From: Anaeramoeba flamelloides
Lineage: Eukaryota; Metamonada; Anaeramoebidae
Direction: 5' to 3'
Length of the DNA stretch: 64,000 nt
Assembly (NCBI GenBank): GCA_027625915.1
Contig: JANTQA010000030.1
Location: 2,914,001 to 2,978,000 of the forward strand
Made by a program: the position numbers and the translations under genes. Position 1 is the stretch's first letter; each line of letters begins with the position of its first letter. Shown piece after piece: positions 1-11,802 of the stretch. The notes under the pieces were generated by a model. It saw only the letters and a list, made by a program, of their open reading frames with translations. It made no database searches and was not told the origin of the DNA.

Positions 1-26
1 AATGGAAATGTCAAAAAATTTTTTCC

Positions 27-281
27 ATGTTTATTTTGTTAAAGTTGATAAATTGTTTTTTAGATAAAATGAACAGTATCAAAACATTTTTTTGTGAAAA
101 TATTTATCATATTTATCACATTTCAATGTGGAAACAGAATTCGTTTTTAAATGATTATATTTTCAACAATAATAACAATATCTTCGTGGATTATTGTGGG
201 TTCAGACATGTTTACCGGTCAACACTGTTTCAATTCACAGAGCTTAAAACCTTTATAAATCCAACAAAAAATCAACATTAA
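27..281 (+). CDS. hypothetical short ORF, possible terminal exon
   Basis: This is an 84-codon open frame at the left edge. From about 127 onward its composition is more balanced than the surrounding AT-rich DNA, with a short Asn run followed by a mixed segment containing Cys, Arg and Phe. It could be the last exon of a + strand gene entering from the left, or chance. I do not recognise a family, see no clear acceptor, and cannot define a start. Confidence 0.15.
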   Translation: MFILLKLINCFLDKMNSIKTFFCENIYHIYHISMWKQNSFLNDYIFNNNNNIFVDYCGFRHVYRSTLFQFTELKTFINPTKNQH

Positions 282-903
282 TAACAGTTTTCTGTACCAT
301 CTAACCAAAGAATCATTTTGTGTTAGGAATTAACGTTTTATAAGTAAAAAAAAAAAAACACAACATAAATCAATTTAAAAACAAAAACAAATTGTAGTAA
401 CGATTTGTTTTAAGGGTGTTCCATTTCCAAACAAAAGAATTTAATTTAAAACAGTTAAAAGTTGACATTTAATAATATTTTTTTACAAAAAGATTATTTG
501 TAAAAATTCATATGAGAAAAAATGTTTAAATTCTTGATAAATTTTTAATTAATACCTCATTTGAACTCAATTCTCACATTTCAATTAAAAAAAAATAGGA
601 AATTTTTTTATTTTTCTAAAAAGTCATTAAATTGGTCCACAAATAATTTTTTATTGTAAATTTTGAAAAATAAAAAAAAAATTCTGCAAGAAAAAAATCT
701 AATCTCTATTAAAAACTTGTTCAACTTACGCTACAAACTTTTTAAATTGTGTTTGATCGAAATCAAAAAAATAAAAATTACAAGCAACCGAAAAAAAAAA
801 TTTATCTTAAATTCTGGAGTGTTTAAACTCAAAAAAAAAAAAATTTATTAAACAATCATTGGGAAAAAGATTAAATGAAGAAATCGAAAAATATTTATTA
901 TTG

Positions 904-1711
904 TCAAATCTAAAACCCCATGAATTTCAAAAACCCTAAAAGATTAATTTTTTCTGATCAATTGAAAATATTAGTAAAAATTCAAAAATATCTTTTCCCA
1001 TTTTAAAGACTAAATCAAAAAATTATCGATTAACCATTATTCATTCTACTTTTGATATTGTTTAAATAATGTAAATCTATCAATTCCCATCGTTTGGTAA
1101 ATGTGAAAATTAAAAAAAATTCAAAATCTTTAAAATTAACAGAGAAAATAACTGAAAATTAAAATATAATTTCGATTTTCCCTTAAATTAGTATCATAAA
1201 GTTACTAGAAAATATCTATTATGATAATTATTATGGTTTTGAATTTAGAAAAGAAGAGTTTTTTTTTATATATTTTGCTTTAATAATTTTTTCAAAATTT
1301 GATAATTTAGTTGAGTGGCTTAATTGAAAAAATTCCTTAAATTTAATGTAAATTCAAAATAATTAAACACATTTCTCAAATTTAAATACATTCAAATATT
1401 TCAAATTAATGAAAATGATTCTTATTTTTTGAAATTTAAAATCAAAATTAGATTTTAATTTTCAGTACTTTTCTCTGTTAATTTTAAAGATTTTGAATTT
1501 TTTTGATTTTTACATTTACCAAACGGTTAAAATTGATAGATTTAGAATATTTAAATTATATAACAATTAAAAGTAGAATGGTTGCTCGATATTTTTTATA
1601 TTTATTTTTTAAAAGGGGAAAAGATATTTTGAATTTTTACTAATATTTTCAATTGATCAGAAAAAATTAATCTTTTAGGGTTTTTGAAATTCATGGGGTT
1701 TTTTAGATTTG
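904..1711. repeat. fold-back (long inverted repeat) element
   Basis: The sequence from about 904 to 1165 returns as its reverse complement at about 1460-1711. For example, CTAAAACCCCATGAATTTC near 908 pairs with GAAATTCATGGGGTTTTTTA near 1687. The arms are about 250 bp and imperfect, with a spacer of about 290 bp. The inner arm block around 1075-1110, reading roughly AATCTATCAATT then TTTGGTAAATG, also occurs in the fold-back at 58616-59226, so both belong to one family. No coding potential was seen. Confidence 0.75.
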
Positions 1712-2130
1712 GTGGTTCGAAAAAAATTGTGCTTTTTCATTTTTGGGAAAATAAAAAAAAAATCATTTTCCTTTAAAATTCAGTTGGGATTTGGAAAATT
1801 TTCTTGTTAACTTGAACACCTTTTGGAAAGTTTGGAAGATAAAGCATTGGTAAAGTCGTCCTTCTAACTGAACTTGGATATTTTGTGAAAAGGGTTTCAA
1901 GCCTAACTTGGGAAATTGTTCAAAGTCTTTGTGGGAATATTTTTTTCAGGGAGTTTTTCTTGAAAAGTTTGTGAATCAAAATAATTTTCACATTAAGCCT
2001 CGAAATAATAATAAAACAAAAAGAAAGATTTTTCCTGAAATTTGTGTAACAATATTCTAGGAAGAAATTAAACTTGAAACTTTTGTGTTTATTTTGTTGT
2101 TAGTCATTTTTTGTTTTTGAATTCAATTCA

Positions 2131-2588
2131 CTGTTGAGAGAAAAATGTTGGACACAGAAAAATGGTTTGACACCTTTTTTAATTGGGAACATTAGTAAAA
2201 TTGAAAATCAAATCCTATTGATAACTAGGTGAATTTTATATAAATCCGGGTTTAAATGTGTTACAAGTTCATTAATCTGAGGTGTGTGTAGAATACTCAT
2301 TTGAATGGTTGATAACCAAAGTAGATCATGCTATTTTAACAAAAATCCAAGTTTTAGTAAAGTTTACTATTAATTCTGAAAATGCTAATTTTTAAACTTG
2401 CTTTAGATTAAAGAGATAAGGTTTTGAAAAAAGTAGAATTACATTAATTCTTATTCTAAGAAGTAGATTATTGTTATTTTCTTTAGTTATTTCACAAACG
2501 AAAGAAATTAAAAATCATTTTCAGTAATGTTCCCAATTAAAATTGCTGTCCAACTATTTTTCTCTGTCCAACATTTTTCTCTCAACAG
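2131..2588. mobile_element. 458-bp TIR element (MITE), family A copy 1
   Basis: It begins CTGTTGAGAGAAAAATGTTG and ends with the inverted CATTTTTCTCTCAACAG; the terminal inverted repeats extend about 60 bp. TCA lies directly outside both ends and looks like a 3-bp target duplication. A second copy of exactly the same length lies at 48531-48988, flanked by TTA on both sides. No ORF for a transposase is present, so it is non-autonomous. A 3-bp duplication of form TNA would suit a PIF/Harbinger-type mobiliser, which is an inference. Confidence 0.85.
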
Positions 2589-2612
2589 TCAGGCCATTTT
2601 GAAAAACAGATA

Positions 2613-3092
2613 ACCATTAGTGAAAAAAAGTGAAAAGTAGGGAAAATAGATAAACACTTGGGAAAAAAAGTGAAATATTCATGGAAAAAAAGCCCAAAAA
2701 GATTTTTAATTTGGAACCTTAATCAAAATAAAAAGTAAGATCTATCAATTAATCAAAGAAAAAATAAATAATTTAAGACATAATGTAGGACTCAACACAA
2801 TAACAATTTTTAAATACTATCTTTTTGGTCTAATGGGTTTTTCTTTGATTGATCAATTATTAAGTATTGTTGAAAAAATTGACTATTTCTGAGATCTCCA
2901 AAACCACTCGAAAGATTTCGATAATCAAGGAGATTTACAGTGTTTTTTTTGGTTTGATTGAAAATAATATAATGGACTATTCTTTGAAGTTAATTGGTTT
3001 CTTTATTTTGATTGATCTTACTTTTGTTTTCATTAAGGTTCCCAATTAAAGATCGTATTAACATTTTTTTCCCTGTTTCTCTTTTTTTTTTA
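2613..3092. mobile_element. TIR element, family B copy 1
   Basis: About 480 bp. The left end around GTGAAAAAAAGTGAAAAGTA is mirrored at the right by the pyrimidine-rich block after the CCCAATTAAAGATCG stretch near 3040. The same body is found at about 17011-18240, where it is interrupted by another insertion. The subterminal motif TTTTTAATTTGGAACCTTAA relates it to families A and C. Boundaries are approximate. Confidence 0.65.
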
Positions 3093-3589
3093 TGAACTGC
3101 AATTTTGAAAAGTGTTTCATCTGTTTTTTGTTTGTTTTTTTTAAACTGTTCCGATTGTGTTTGTAAAACTCTTCAAATTTGGTTTTATAAAAGGACTTGA
3201 GGTGTGTGCATGAAATTCGTTTAAACAAGAAAATGTAGTTTATAAAATTTAAAGGTAAAAAAGTAGCATGAAACTTAATTTCGGAAGAATATGAATGGAT
3301 TAACAAAAAGAGCGAATTCTTTATGAAATTCCAAGGCTCAACAGAAACACTTTAGTCTGTTTAAAATGTATAACAGATTTTGGAAAATTAAATTGAGAAT
3401 TTTTTTTGAGTGTTTGCTTTAAAATATTTTTGATAAACTTTAGTCCTGAATTTTTCAATTTTTGGAAGTGGATTATTTGTAAAGTGATCCAGAGTCTTTC
3501 TCAAGCAAGAAAAGTGTGTACACAAAGTCACGTATTATTTCGAAATAAATGGAATTACATTTGTAAAAAAACAAAATTCTGGTTTTGAA

Positions 3590-4054
3590 TTAATTTGGAA
3601 AAGGCAAAAATGAAAAGAAAATAAAAAATAAAAAAAAATAAAACAAACCAAGCACAAGCTGGTGTACTGATCGAAAAGTCAGCATCCCAATTGTTTTTTC
3701 TTCTCTAGTTTGGGGTTTTGTTCTTTTGTTATTGTTTTGATCTGTGCTAGGCGATCTGCCATTAATTATCTCAAAGGTTCTTTTCCAATTCGGATTAAGA
3801 AAACATTCAAAAGTCTCAAGAGTTGGGCACTTAATTAAGGAGTAAGGTAAAATTGGTTTTACCAAGACACCTATTTGCTCAAGAATGATAGAAATTTGAA
3901 TTAAGTACTTATGCAGCTGTTTTTGATTTTTTGTTTTGAGAGATTTTTCAAACATTTTTCGAGTGCAAATAAAATCAAATTTTTCATCTATAGTTTGTGT
4001 TTTGAAAAGATAAACACCGAACTTGTTCAAAATAGAATAAAAATTAAATTCCAT
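3590..4054 (-). CDS. unidentified ORF, possible exon or gene relic
   Basis: This is a 154-codon open frame on the minus strand. Its first 110 residues have protein-like composition: a Leu/Ile-rich helical stretch with the order HKYLIQISIILEQIG then KPILPYSLIK, followed by a basic, Asn/Thr-rich segment. The last 25 codons are only poly-Phe and look like read-through into a T-rich intron or flank, so the true exon probably ends near 3670, at one of the possible GT donors. The helical segment faintly recalls anticodon-binding domains of class I tRNA synthetases, but not enough to name it. No neighbouring exon was found on the same strand. Confidence 0.25.
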   Translation of the reverse strand: MEFNFYSILNKFGVYLFKTQTIDEKFDFICTRKMFEKSLKTKNQKQLHKYLIQISIILEQIGVLVKPILPYSLIKCPTLETFECFLNPNWKRTFEIINGRSPSTDQNNNKRTKPQTREEKTIGMLTFRSVHQLVLGLFYFFLFFIFFSFLPFPN

Positions 4055-4725
4055 CCCTCAGTTTTTACACAAATCCAAAATAAAAAAAAAAATGATTAAA
4101 ATAATTTGGTTGACAAAAGGAATGTTTTATTTTGTGGAAAGCCTCTGGGCTGTTCAATTCTTTTGAATGTTTTTTAAACTAAAAAATTGGAAATTGTGTA
4201 AATAATTCTTACTTTTCGTAATTAACTTGAACCCAACTAAATGGTTATTTTTTCCACACAATATTCAAAACTTTAAAGCAAGGAAGAGTGTACTGTAATT
4301 AAATTACAACTTTCCAAAATTTGTCTTCAAAATAGATTATATGATTGTTATACCTTTCTCGTCACTACCCTAATTTATGAAAACACTTAGTTTTGCAAAA
4401 TACTTTTTTATTGTGAAAATCTTTTTCATATCCAAACTTTGAAAGATAATAAATTTTCAATTGAATTGTTTTAAAAACGATAAATAAACTGATTTCATCC
4501 ATTTTCCTTGTTCTAAAGTCTGTTCAATTCCTAATATTTTGTGATCTATTTGTTTTTGAAAAAATTTTCTTTTTGTCCGAAAAATAATTATTGTTTTTTT
4601 TAATTAAGGACGATGTTAGCAATTGAAATTTACAAAAAAACATGTACTTTATCATTGTTTAGTGGTTGTATATTCTTCCAAATATTTATCAAAAAAAGTT
4701 TCAGTATGTAAAAAATGTTTGCAAG

Positions 4726-5226
4726 TAGGGAAAAAAATAATGGACATGAAAATAATCCACGAAAAGATTTTTAATTGTGAAAATTGAGTAATAATTGTTG
4801 TGTAATTTCTTTGATTCTTAAAAAAAAAATCCTTTTTTTAATAATCAAACTTTTTAAAATTATAACTCACACACTTATTAGAATCATGATTAATGAACTC
4901 ACACTTGTTCAAAACAGCATTCAACCAATCAAAAAACAACAATAAAAATTATTATTTTCCAAACTCTGGTTAACTTCTATAAAACTCAATTGTTTTTCAA
5001 AAAAAGTTGATCTACTTCTACTATCAAACAATTACTAGAGTATTCTAGAGAAACCCAACTTTAATGCACTACAAGTAGGTTTATTATTTGTTTCATAAAA
5101 AAATTGGTTATTTATAAAAAGGATTTGATTGAAAATCAAAGAAATTTTTTACACAACAATTTTACTAATATTCACAATTAAAAATCGAGGCAGTGAGTAT
5201 TTTCATGTCAGGTATTTTTTTTCCCT
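4726..5226. mobile_element. TIR element, family C copy 1
   Basis: About 501 bp, starting TAGGGAAAAAAATAATGGAC and ending with the inverted TATTTTTTTTCCCTA. Inverted repeats run inward through the TTTTTAATTGTGA block at both ends. A related copy with the same ends lies at about 32842-33330 in the opposite relative orientation. TA directly at both ends may be the target duplication. No transposase ORF. Confidence 0.75.
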
Positions 5227-5274
5227 ATGGTATTATTTAAAATTTTCGTGTATTCTTATATCTGATATATAAAA

Positions 5275-8200
5275 AAATGAAAAAGAAGATTGTGAAAAAA
5301 CTACTTTTTGAGAAAATCCCCTCCTATTTGAAACTTCCATACAATAAGATCTTGCCAATAATTTTCTATTCAATATTATTAATGTAGTTTAAGAGTTAAG
5401 ATGGTATGAACTCCTCATATAAAAGTCCAAAATGGTCAAAATTGAGAAAAATTTTTCATTTATTGTGTTTTCTTTGGTGGTGAGCTTTAACCAGACTAAA
5501 AGCCGATTAAAGGTTCTTGTGTTATAAGGAATTAATAAAAATCAACCCTTTTCAAAAACAAAAAGAATAATTTTTCTTATTGGATGGCATAAAAAAAAAT
5601 AATTCAACAATAAACTAACTAAATTTTCACAAATTTGATTTTTATCAAGATTGCTCAAGATAAAATACCTCAAAAACTTCCCCTCAGTACCCCCCAACAC
5701 AAAATACACATGAAGTATTAATTGTTTTTTTTTTTTTGCTGGAAATAATTCAAACATAAAAAAATGTCTAAAAAAATAAACCAGATGTTTGGAGTATTTG
5801 TAACTAGAGATTCAGGACTCTGTTCCAAAAAAAAAAAAAAAAAGAAAATTTTCTATCTTGAAAGCGTTGCTATGAGCTTTAACCCAATAAAAAAAAAAAA
5901 AAAAAAGAACAAGAGAAAACCAGGACTCATTTGTAAGAATTATTCTGATTTTTGAGACAATTGAACACTTCAAGTAACCCAAAGGTTAAAAATTTATGTT
6001 CAATGCAACCTTTAGAAGTTAGAGTTGTTTATTGATGGTACTTGAAATGATTGATATTTTTATGCTAGAAAATCTCTTCTATTTTTTACTTAATATTTAC
6101 ATGTATTTTAAAAAGGGTGTTGGAGTTTTGGTATCTAAAAATGTATGATGAATTCTGCATTAAAAAATACAGACAAAATGTTTTTTTGATTCCAGTTATA
6201 GAATTTTTACATATAACGACTTTACAATATAAATTAGATTGGATTCAAAGAACAATTATAATATTTGGTGAATTTTCAACCTAGTCAGTAAGTAGTGTTT
6301 AATTTTTCAAAGTACTGTTACAATAATAATACACTCAGAAAAGTTTAGCCACCCTATCAAAATAAAAAAGTATGTTTCTTTTGGATAAAAGACTATATAT
6401 TAATAAATCCAAGGAACTGAAAAAAAAACCAAAGTAAATATGTCTTTGTTTTTAAAATTTATACGATTAAAAAAGAAATTCTAAAAATGAAGGGCCAAAT
6501 TAGAAAATTTATTTTTAACAATATTATTAATTAACAAAGAATTTTTACAAAATATAATAAAAAAACTTAAAAAAGAATATATATATATATATATTATAAT
6601 GAACGATTGAAATGAAACCGAATTAATTATATATGAATTTATCAAATAAACAAATATTTATATTAAAATTATTTTCATAAACAATTTTTCACGTAATTTC
6701 ATATTACGATTTGATTTAAAATTATTTTTTTTTGAATATTTAATCAAAAATTCAAATTTATAAAGAGTAGATTACAAAATGAATTTGTTGTCTAAAATCA
6801 ATAATTTTTAAATAATAAAATTTATTTATGAATTTATTCAATTTATTATTAAAAAATTATTCCTTCTTTTTAAGCAATTTTGATTAACAATATATATATA
6901 TATATATATATATATCTATATATATATATATATAGCCAACATTAATTATTTACAAATCTTCAATTAGAAAATATTTTTATTTAAATTAATGTCGTTTCCA
7001 AAAGAAACTTATATAAAATAATACAGAATAAGCATAAAAGAATTAATAATTTAAAAATTAGAAATAATTTATATAATATCAATGTTCTACTTTACTGGTA
7101 TGGGGACAAATGATAAATTTTCTTCACAAACAGTTAAATATTATTTATTTTTGGAATTAATTAGAATTTAAGGACTACGTTTCACATTGAAATTCAAGGT
7201 AAAATATGTTCTAATCAGGTTCTAGGTATTGGTAATTTTCACAAAATTTTATTCGGTGAGATTTAAGTAGCAAAAAATGACATTTTTTGCATAAATTTTA
7301 GTCTCCTCGTATCTCGAGATGACAAAGAACGTTGGCAAAAATTGGCTTTTTGAGAAAATTGCTTGTTATATGAAAGTGCCATACCCTGAGACCTTGTTAA
7401 TAATTTTTTTCTATGTTTTAATGTTATCTTTGATTAGTTTAGAGGGTATGAGCTCTACATATAAAAGGCCAAAAATTAGTAAAGTGAAAAATTTTTGATG
7501 AAAAAGTCTGTTGTTTTACAATCAAGACATTTTTTGAATAGTGTCTACCATAAAGTATTTGGTATTGTATCAAATCCTCTAAAATTCCCTATTCCGAAAA
7601 TGAGAGAAAGATCATTTTTTCTTAAATGACAAAAAAATTTATTTTTTAAAAACAAAAACTGACTAATTTTTACAAATTTAATTTCGAAAAGATCCTTTCA
7701 TTAAAATAACTTCAAAACCTTTACCACATAAGCTCTCAACCCAATTTCTATTGATACAACAAACTGGGTTTTGAGAAAAATGATCCAAACAAAAAAAATT
7801 TATCAAAAAAGCCCATTAAAAATGCCAAGTATGTTTGGCCTGGATTATGTTATTCCACAAACAATTCGAGGACACTATCCCTCTTAGCCATGGACGGGTG
7901 ATTTAATTTAAGGAAAAACAAAAAGAACCAAAAAAAAAATACGCCAAAATCACACTCTCTTTGTAATAAATAATACGTTCCTGCTCCTACCGTGAATATT
8001 TATAACAACCTGAAATTGATTTTCTATTCTGAAATTTTATTCGTGTACAACAAACAGTAAAAGGGTTATTAAAGCTCATCATAAACCGTAAAATTTATAA
8101 TAGAAGATTAAAAATAAGTTTTCCATTTTTTTTTTTTTGTTTTGGAAATTGACAAACAAATTCATTAAAAATACTTACACTAATGTGGATCTTTAATCCC

Positions 8201-8800
8201 CAAAACTATTAAAATCTCAGGTTTAAACAATTTAAAAACAAAGATCAAAAAATGAACTTTCAAGTTTCCATGGTTTCTGTGGTTCAATAGTTTCTTTTCT
8301 TGAGAAAATTTAATTTTTGTCTTTGTTTTTACAAAAAAAAATTTTTTCTAATGAGGGAATAGAAGTTGAAATTTTTATCTTATGATAGAAATCGAATTCT
8401 CTATTCCTAAAAACACAACTTTATTATAGACAACCAATTTCTATTTCTTATAAATTTTCACAGTAGGGTTGGAACGTATTAATTGTTTGTGGAGACAATG
8501 TAACAATTCAAAGCAACTCAATGATCAAAAACCATAGACAATACCATCATTTAGATTTAAAGACGTTTGTTGAGAAGTGTTTTTAATGTAAAAAAATCGT
8601 GATTATTTTTCTTTTTCATTTTTACGATCCTTAACAAGGTGTTCGAGTTCACGTATCTCAAAATTTCTTTTTCATTTTTCACAAAAAAAATGACATAAAA
8701 TGATTTTTTGATCCAAATTGGAGAATATTTTAAAGATCCTAACTTTACGATTCAAATGGAATTGAACCAAAAGCTTTTTATACAAATTGGTAAATCCGAC
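5275..8800. repeat. old tandem segmental duplication
   Basis: Three blocks recur in the same order and strand: 5275-5480 with 7310-7505 (both contain CTTTTTGAGAAAAT and a later ATATAAAAG), 5540-5760 with 7570-7800, and about 6110-6260 with 8630-8780. The offset is close to 2.03 kb for the first two and 2.5 kb for the third. The copies differ at many positions and by indels, so the event is old. The long TA microsatellite at 6890-6934 lies between them. Confidence 0.6.
6890..6934. repeat. (TA)n microsatellite
   Basis: Nearly pure TA dinucleotide repeat of about 45 bp with one C interruption. Shorter TA runs occur at 12934-12958, 36137-36154 and 36820-36840. Confidence 0.95.
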
Positions 8801-9093
8801 ACGTAGTTCTTAAAAACGAACTTTATTCTTTAACTTGACAGGAAATTTGTCTCGTCTTTTCAAGATCGAGTTAAGATTATTTTCATGAAAAAACAATTGT
8901 TTTTTTATACTATGAAAGCTTTGACATAAAAAAATGAAACCATTCATTTTAAATTTGTCTTAAAAAACACACAAACAGTCCCTAATTTGAAAAAACAAAG
9001 AATTTGAGATTTAAATAGGATAAATTTAAACATTTTGAAAAGTGAGTTTGATTTTCATTTTTTTTTTTTTCTTTCCTCACAACAAACCACAAA

Positions 9094-11802
9094 ATGTTTG
9101 GACAAGCCATTATTGGGCCACCAGGTATGAAAAACATTTAATTTTCAGGAATTGTTCTTCTGATTCTTTTTTAAACTTTTTCCAGGCTGTGTTTGACTGA
9201 TTTAAATTGTACTTTAAGCAATGTAATTGCTAAATAACCAAAAAACTTTTTTTTTTTTTAATTTCTTTTGATTTTTGACGAATAACAATAATTGTCAACC
9301 AATAATCAAAAATGGATGTTGATAAAGGATGTGGGAAAACAACTTATTGTGCAGGGATGGAGGATTTGCTGACAAGTTTAAAAAAGAAAGCCAAAAATAA
9401 TCAATTTAGATCCAGCGAATGACGAATTCCCTTATGAGTGTGCGATCGACATTCGTGATCTTATAAATGTGGAGGATGCGATGGAAGAGTTTGAACTTGG
9501 CCCAAATGGAGCTATAATTTATTGTATCGAATTCTTGGAGCAAAACTTTGATTGGTTAGAAGAGCAATTAAAAGAATACAACGGCAAAGGCTATTTTATT
9601 TTTGATTGCCCTGGTCAAGTTGAATTATACACACATTACGATTCGATGAAAAACATCTTTCAGAAACTTTCAAAATTAGATTTCAGAGTAAACTCTTTCT
9701 TTCTTTCTTTCTTCTTCACTCTTCACTTTCCACTGTCCACTCGTCTTTCCTCCTTCTTTTTTTCTTTTTCATTCTTTTTCTCTTTTTCCTTCTTCTTTTT
9801 TCATTCTTTTTCTCAAAAAAAAAAAAAACAAAACAAAATCTTGAGCCTTTGAAAAGGAAACAAACAAAATATTCCTTCTTTTTCTGAAAAAAAAAGAAAA
9901 ACAAAAACAATAACAATGTCTTTACTTTTTGAAAAGAAAACACACAACAACTGAGTTAAAAAAGCAAAAACAAAAAAAACTTGAATAATCATTTCAAATC
10001 AAAATATTTTTTCTCTCAATACACTCAACAAAATCAAGTTACTCTTCCCAAAATTTAACCCACATGAAATTCACTTAAACTCAATTTCTAGTTTGTTTAA
10101 ATTACTGAAATCAAAATAATTATATTTTGTGGTTTGGATTTTAAATGGTCAAAACATTTCATCTTTTCATCTTCTTTTTTTTGAAATATCCCAAAATTTT
10201 CAAAGAAATAAATATTTATTTTAATTTCACACATCTCTTTTATAGATGTGTATATACCCTGAGACCTATTTTCTTTGATTTTAAGCGATCACACCGAACA
10301 TAAAATATTTTTGAATTAAAAAAATAAAGATGAACTAATGAAACCCTTTCAATGCTTTATAAGATTCAAACATCCAAAACAATTTTCATTAAAAACTTTT
10401 CAAATATTTATCAATTGAAAAGTTAATTCATTTGAGTTCTCTATTACATCTAAATTTGGTTCTTTAAAATTGTATCTAGATTTCTCGATGTAAAAAAAAA
10501 TTCTTTTTGGTATTATTTGTAATTTAATTTTAAAACCTTGATTTGTTTTATTTTTTCTCTTTTATTTAAAAAAAATACTTGAATTAAAAATAACCAATCA
10601 ATTTTCATAATTTTTGATAACTATTAAATAATGTTTAATAAATTTTCATAATTGTGATTAATTTATAATTGTGAGTAAACTTCCATATTTGAAATATTTC
10701 TATAAAATTAGATTCAAGAACATGTTGTTGATATTTTTGTCAACATCATTAAAATACCAAAAAAAGAAAAAAATCTAAATTCATATATATTTATTTTTTG
10801 AATTTTATGTGAATAGAAAAATTTTTTTTCAAAAATAACATAATTCTAAAAAATATACAATCATTTTCAAAAGGTGAAAACTTGTTTCTTAAAAAAATTA
10901 ACAAAATATATTAAGTGATGTAGATCTGAAAAATATAACATCATTTTTAATATTTTTTTTTTATATTTTTGCTAGAGAAAAAAACAAAATTAAAAACTTT
11001 TTTTGGATATTTAAATTCCTTATCTTTAATTATTATTTTTATTTATTTATATCAAAAGTATTATTATCTTTAATTCAACACCTGTAAAATATACTTAATC
11101 CTTTCACCCTTGTTCTTGTTCTTACCCTGAACAAGACACTACTAAACTAACTATTTAATAATAAATCAAAATTTGAAATTTTGCACAAATCAATTAAAAT
11201 GATAATATTTTAATTGGATTGAAAAATCATTTGTAAATAATGTATTTAATCATTTAATTAAACCTGATCTTTTTCACAAATTTTATTTTAAATTATTTCT
11301 TTTGAAATTGAATTAGCTTGCAGCAATCCATTTAGTTGATTCATATTATTGTGCAGATCCTTATAAATTTATATCGGCGCTATTACTTAGCCTATCAACA
11401 ATGATACGCATGGAACTTCCACACTTGAATGTACTTTCGAAAATAGATTTGATTGAAAAATATGGGCAATTAGATTTTAATTTGGATTATTATACAGAAG
11501 TGCTAGATCTTGATTATTTGGTTGATCTGCTTTCCAAAAAGGCAACAAAACAATTTACCAAATTGAATAAAGCCATCTGTGAATTAGTCCAAGACTTTTC
11601 ATTGGTGACATTTTCAACTCTAAATATCAATGACTCTGAAAGTGTTACAAGGCTATTAAAAAAAGTTGATAAATGTAATGGATATACCTTTGGACTTCTT
11701 GATGAAAAAATGTCAAGCGTTGGAGCTACAGAATATGAAGACCTCCAAAACATCCAAGAAAAATATTTTAATGCAACTGATATTGACAATTGGAAATTAT
11801 AA
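9094..11802 (+). CDS. GPN2: GPN-loop GTPase, GPN2 type (left copy, one frameshift)
   Basis: Exons are 9094-9124, 9328-9687 and 11317-11802, with GT-AG introns; the ATG begins MFGQAIIGPPG. The splice joins rebuild Walker A as GPPGCGKTT across intron 1. Exon 2 carries the family-defining Gly-Pro-Asn loop (FELGPNGAI, about 9490-9510) and DCPGQVELYTHYD. Exon 3 carries AIHLVDSYYCADP, the base-recognition SKIDLIEKYG and the C-terminal NIQEKY, all as in eukaryotic GPN2. Expected length is about 291 residues against about 310 in human. GPN proteins are cytosolic GTPases that help assemble and import RNA polymerase complexes. Exon 2 has six A's near 9380 where the right-hand copy has five, which breaks the frame before the GPN loop. 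Exon 3 is intact. The indel lies in a homopolymer, so it may be real decay or a consensus error. Confidence 0.88.
10547..10948. other. intron 2 block absent from the other arm
   Basis: Within GPN2 intron 2 the two inverted arms match closely up to about 10546 and again from about 10949. This 400-bp AT-rich block has no recognisable similarity to the 430 bp at 56283-56712 that occupies the same place in the other arm. I see no clear terminal inverted repeats or target duplication in it. Confidence 0.6.

Larger units (their letters stand above)
1..8807. other. repeat-rich region without a convincing gene
   Basis: No multi-exon gene could be assembled here on either strand. The stretch holds a fold-back element (about 904-1711), a 458-bp TIR element (2131-2588), a second TIR family (about 2613-3092), a third (4726-5226), an old tandem duplication (5275-6310 against 7310-8800) and a long TA microsatellite (6890-6934). 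Two ORFs at 27-281 (+) and 3590-4054 (-) are listed separately with low confidence. Confidence 0.6.

Noticed and set aside
6890-6934. TA microsatellite considered as a promoter or origin
   Set aside because: Several similar runs occur without any associated gene start, so simple repeat is sufficient.
9716-9943. Minus ORF of Lys/Arg/Phe runs, and its mirror at 57288-57545 (+)
   Set aside because: It is the complement of the pyrimidine-rich start of GPN2 intron 2 and is pure low complexity.
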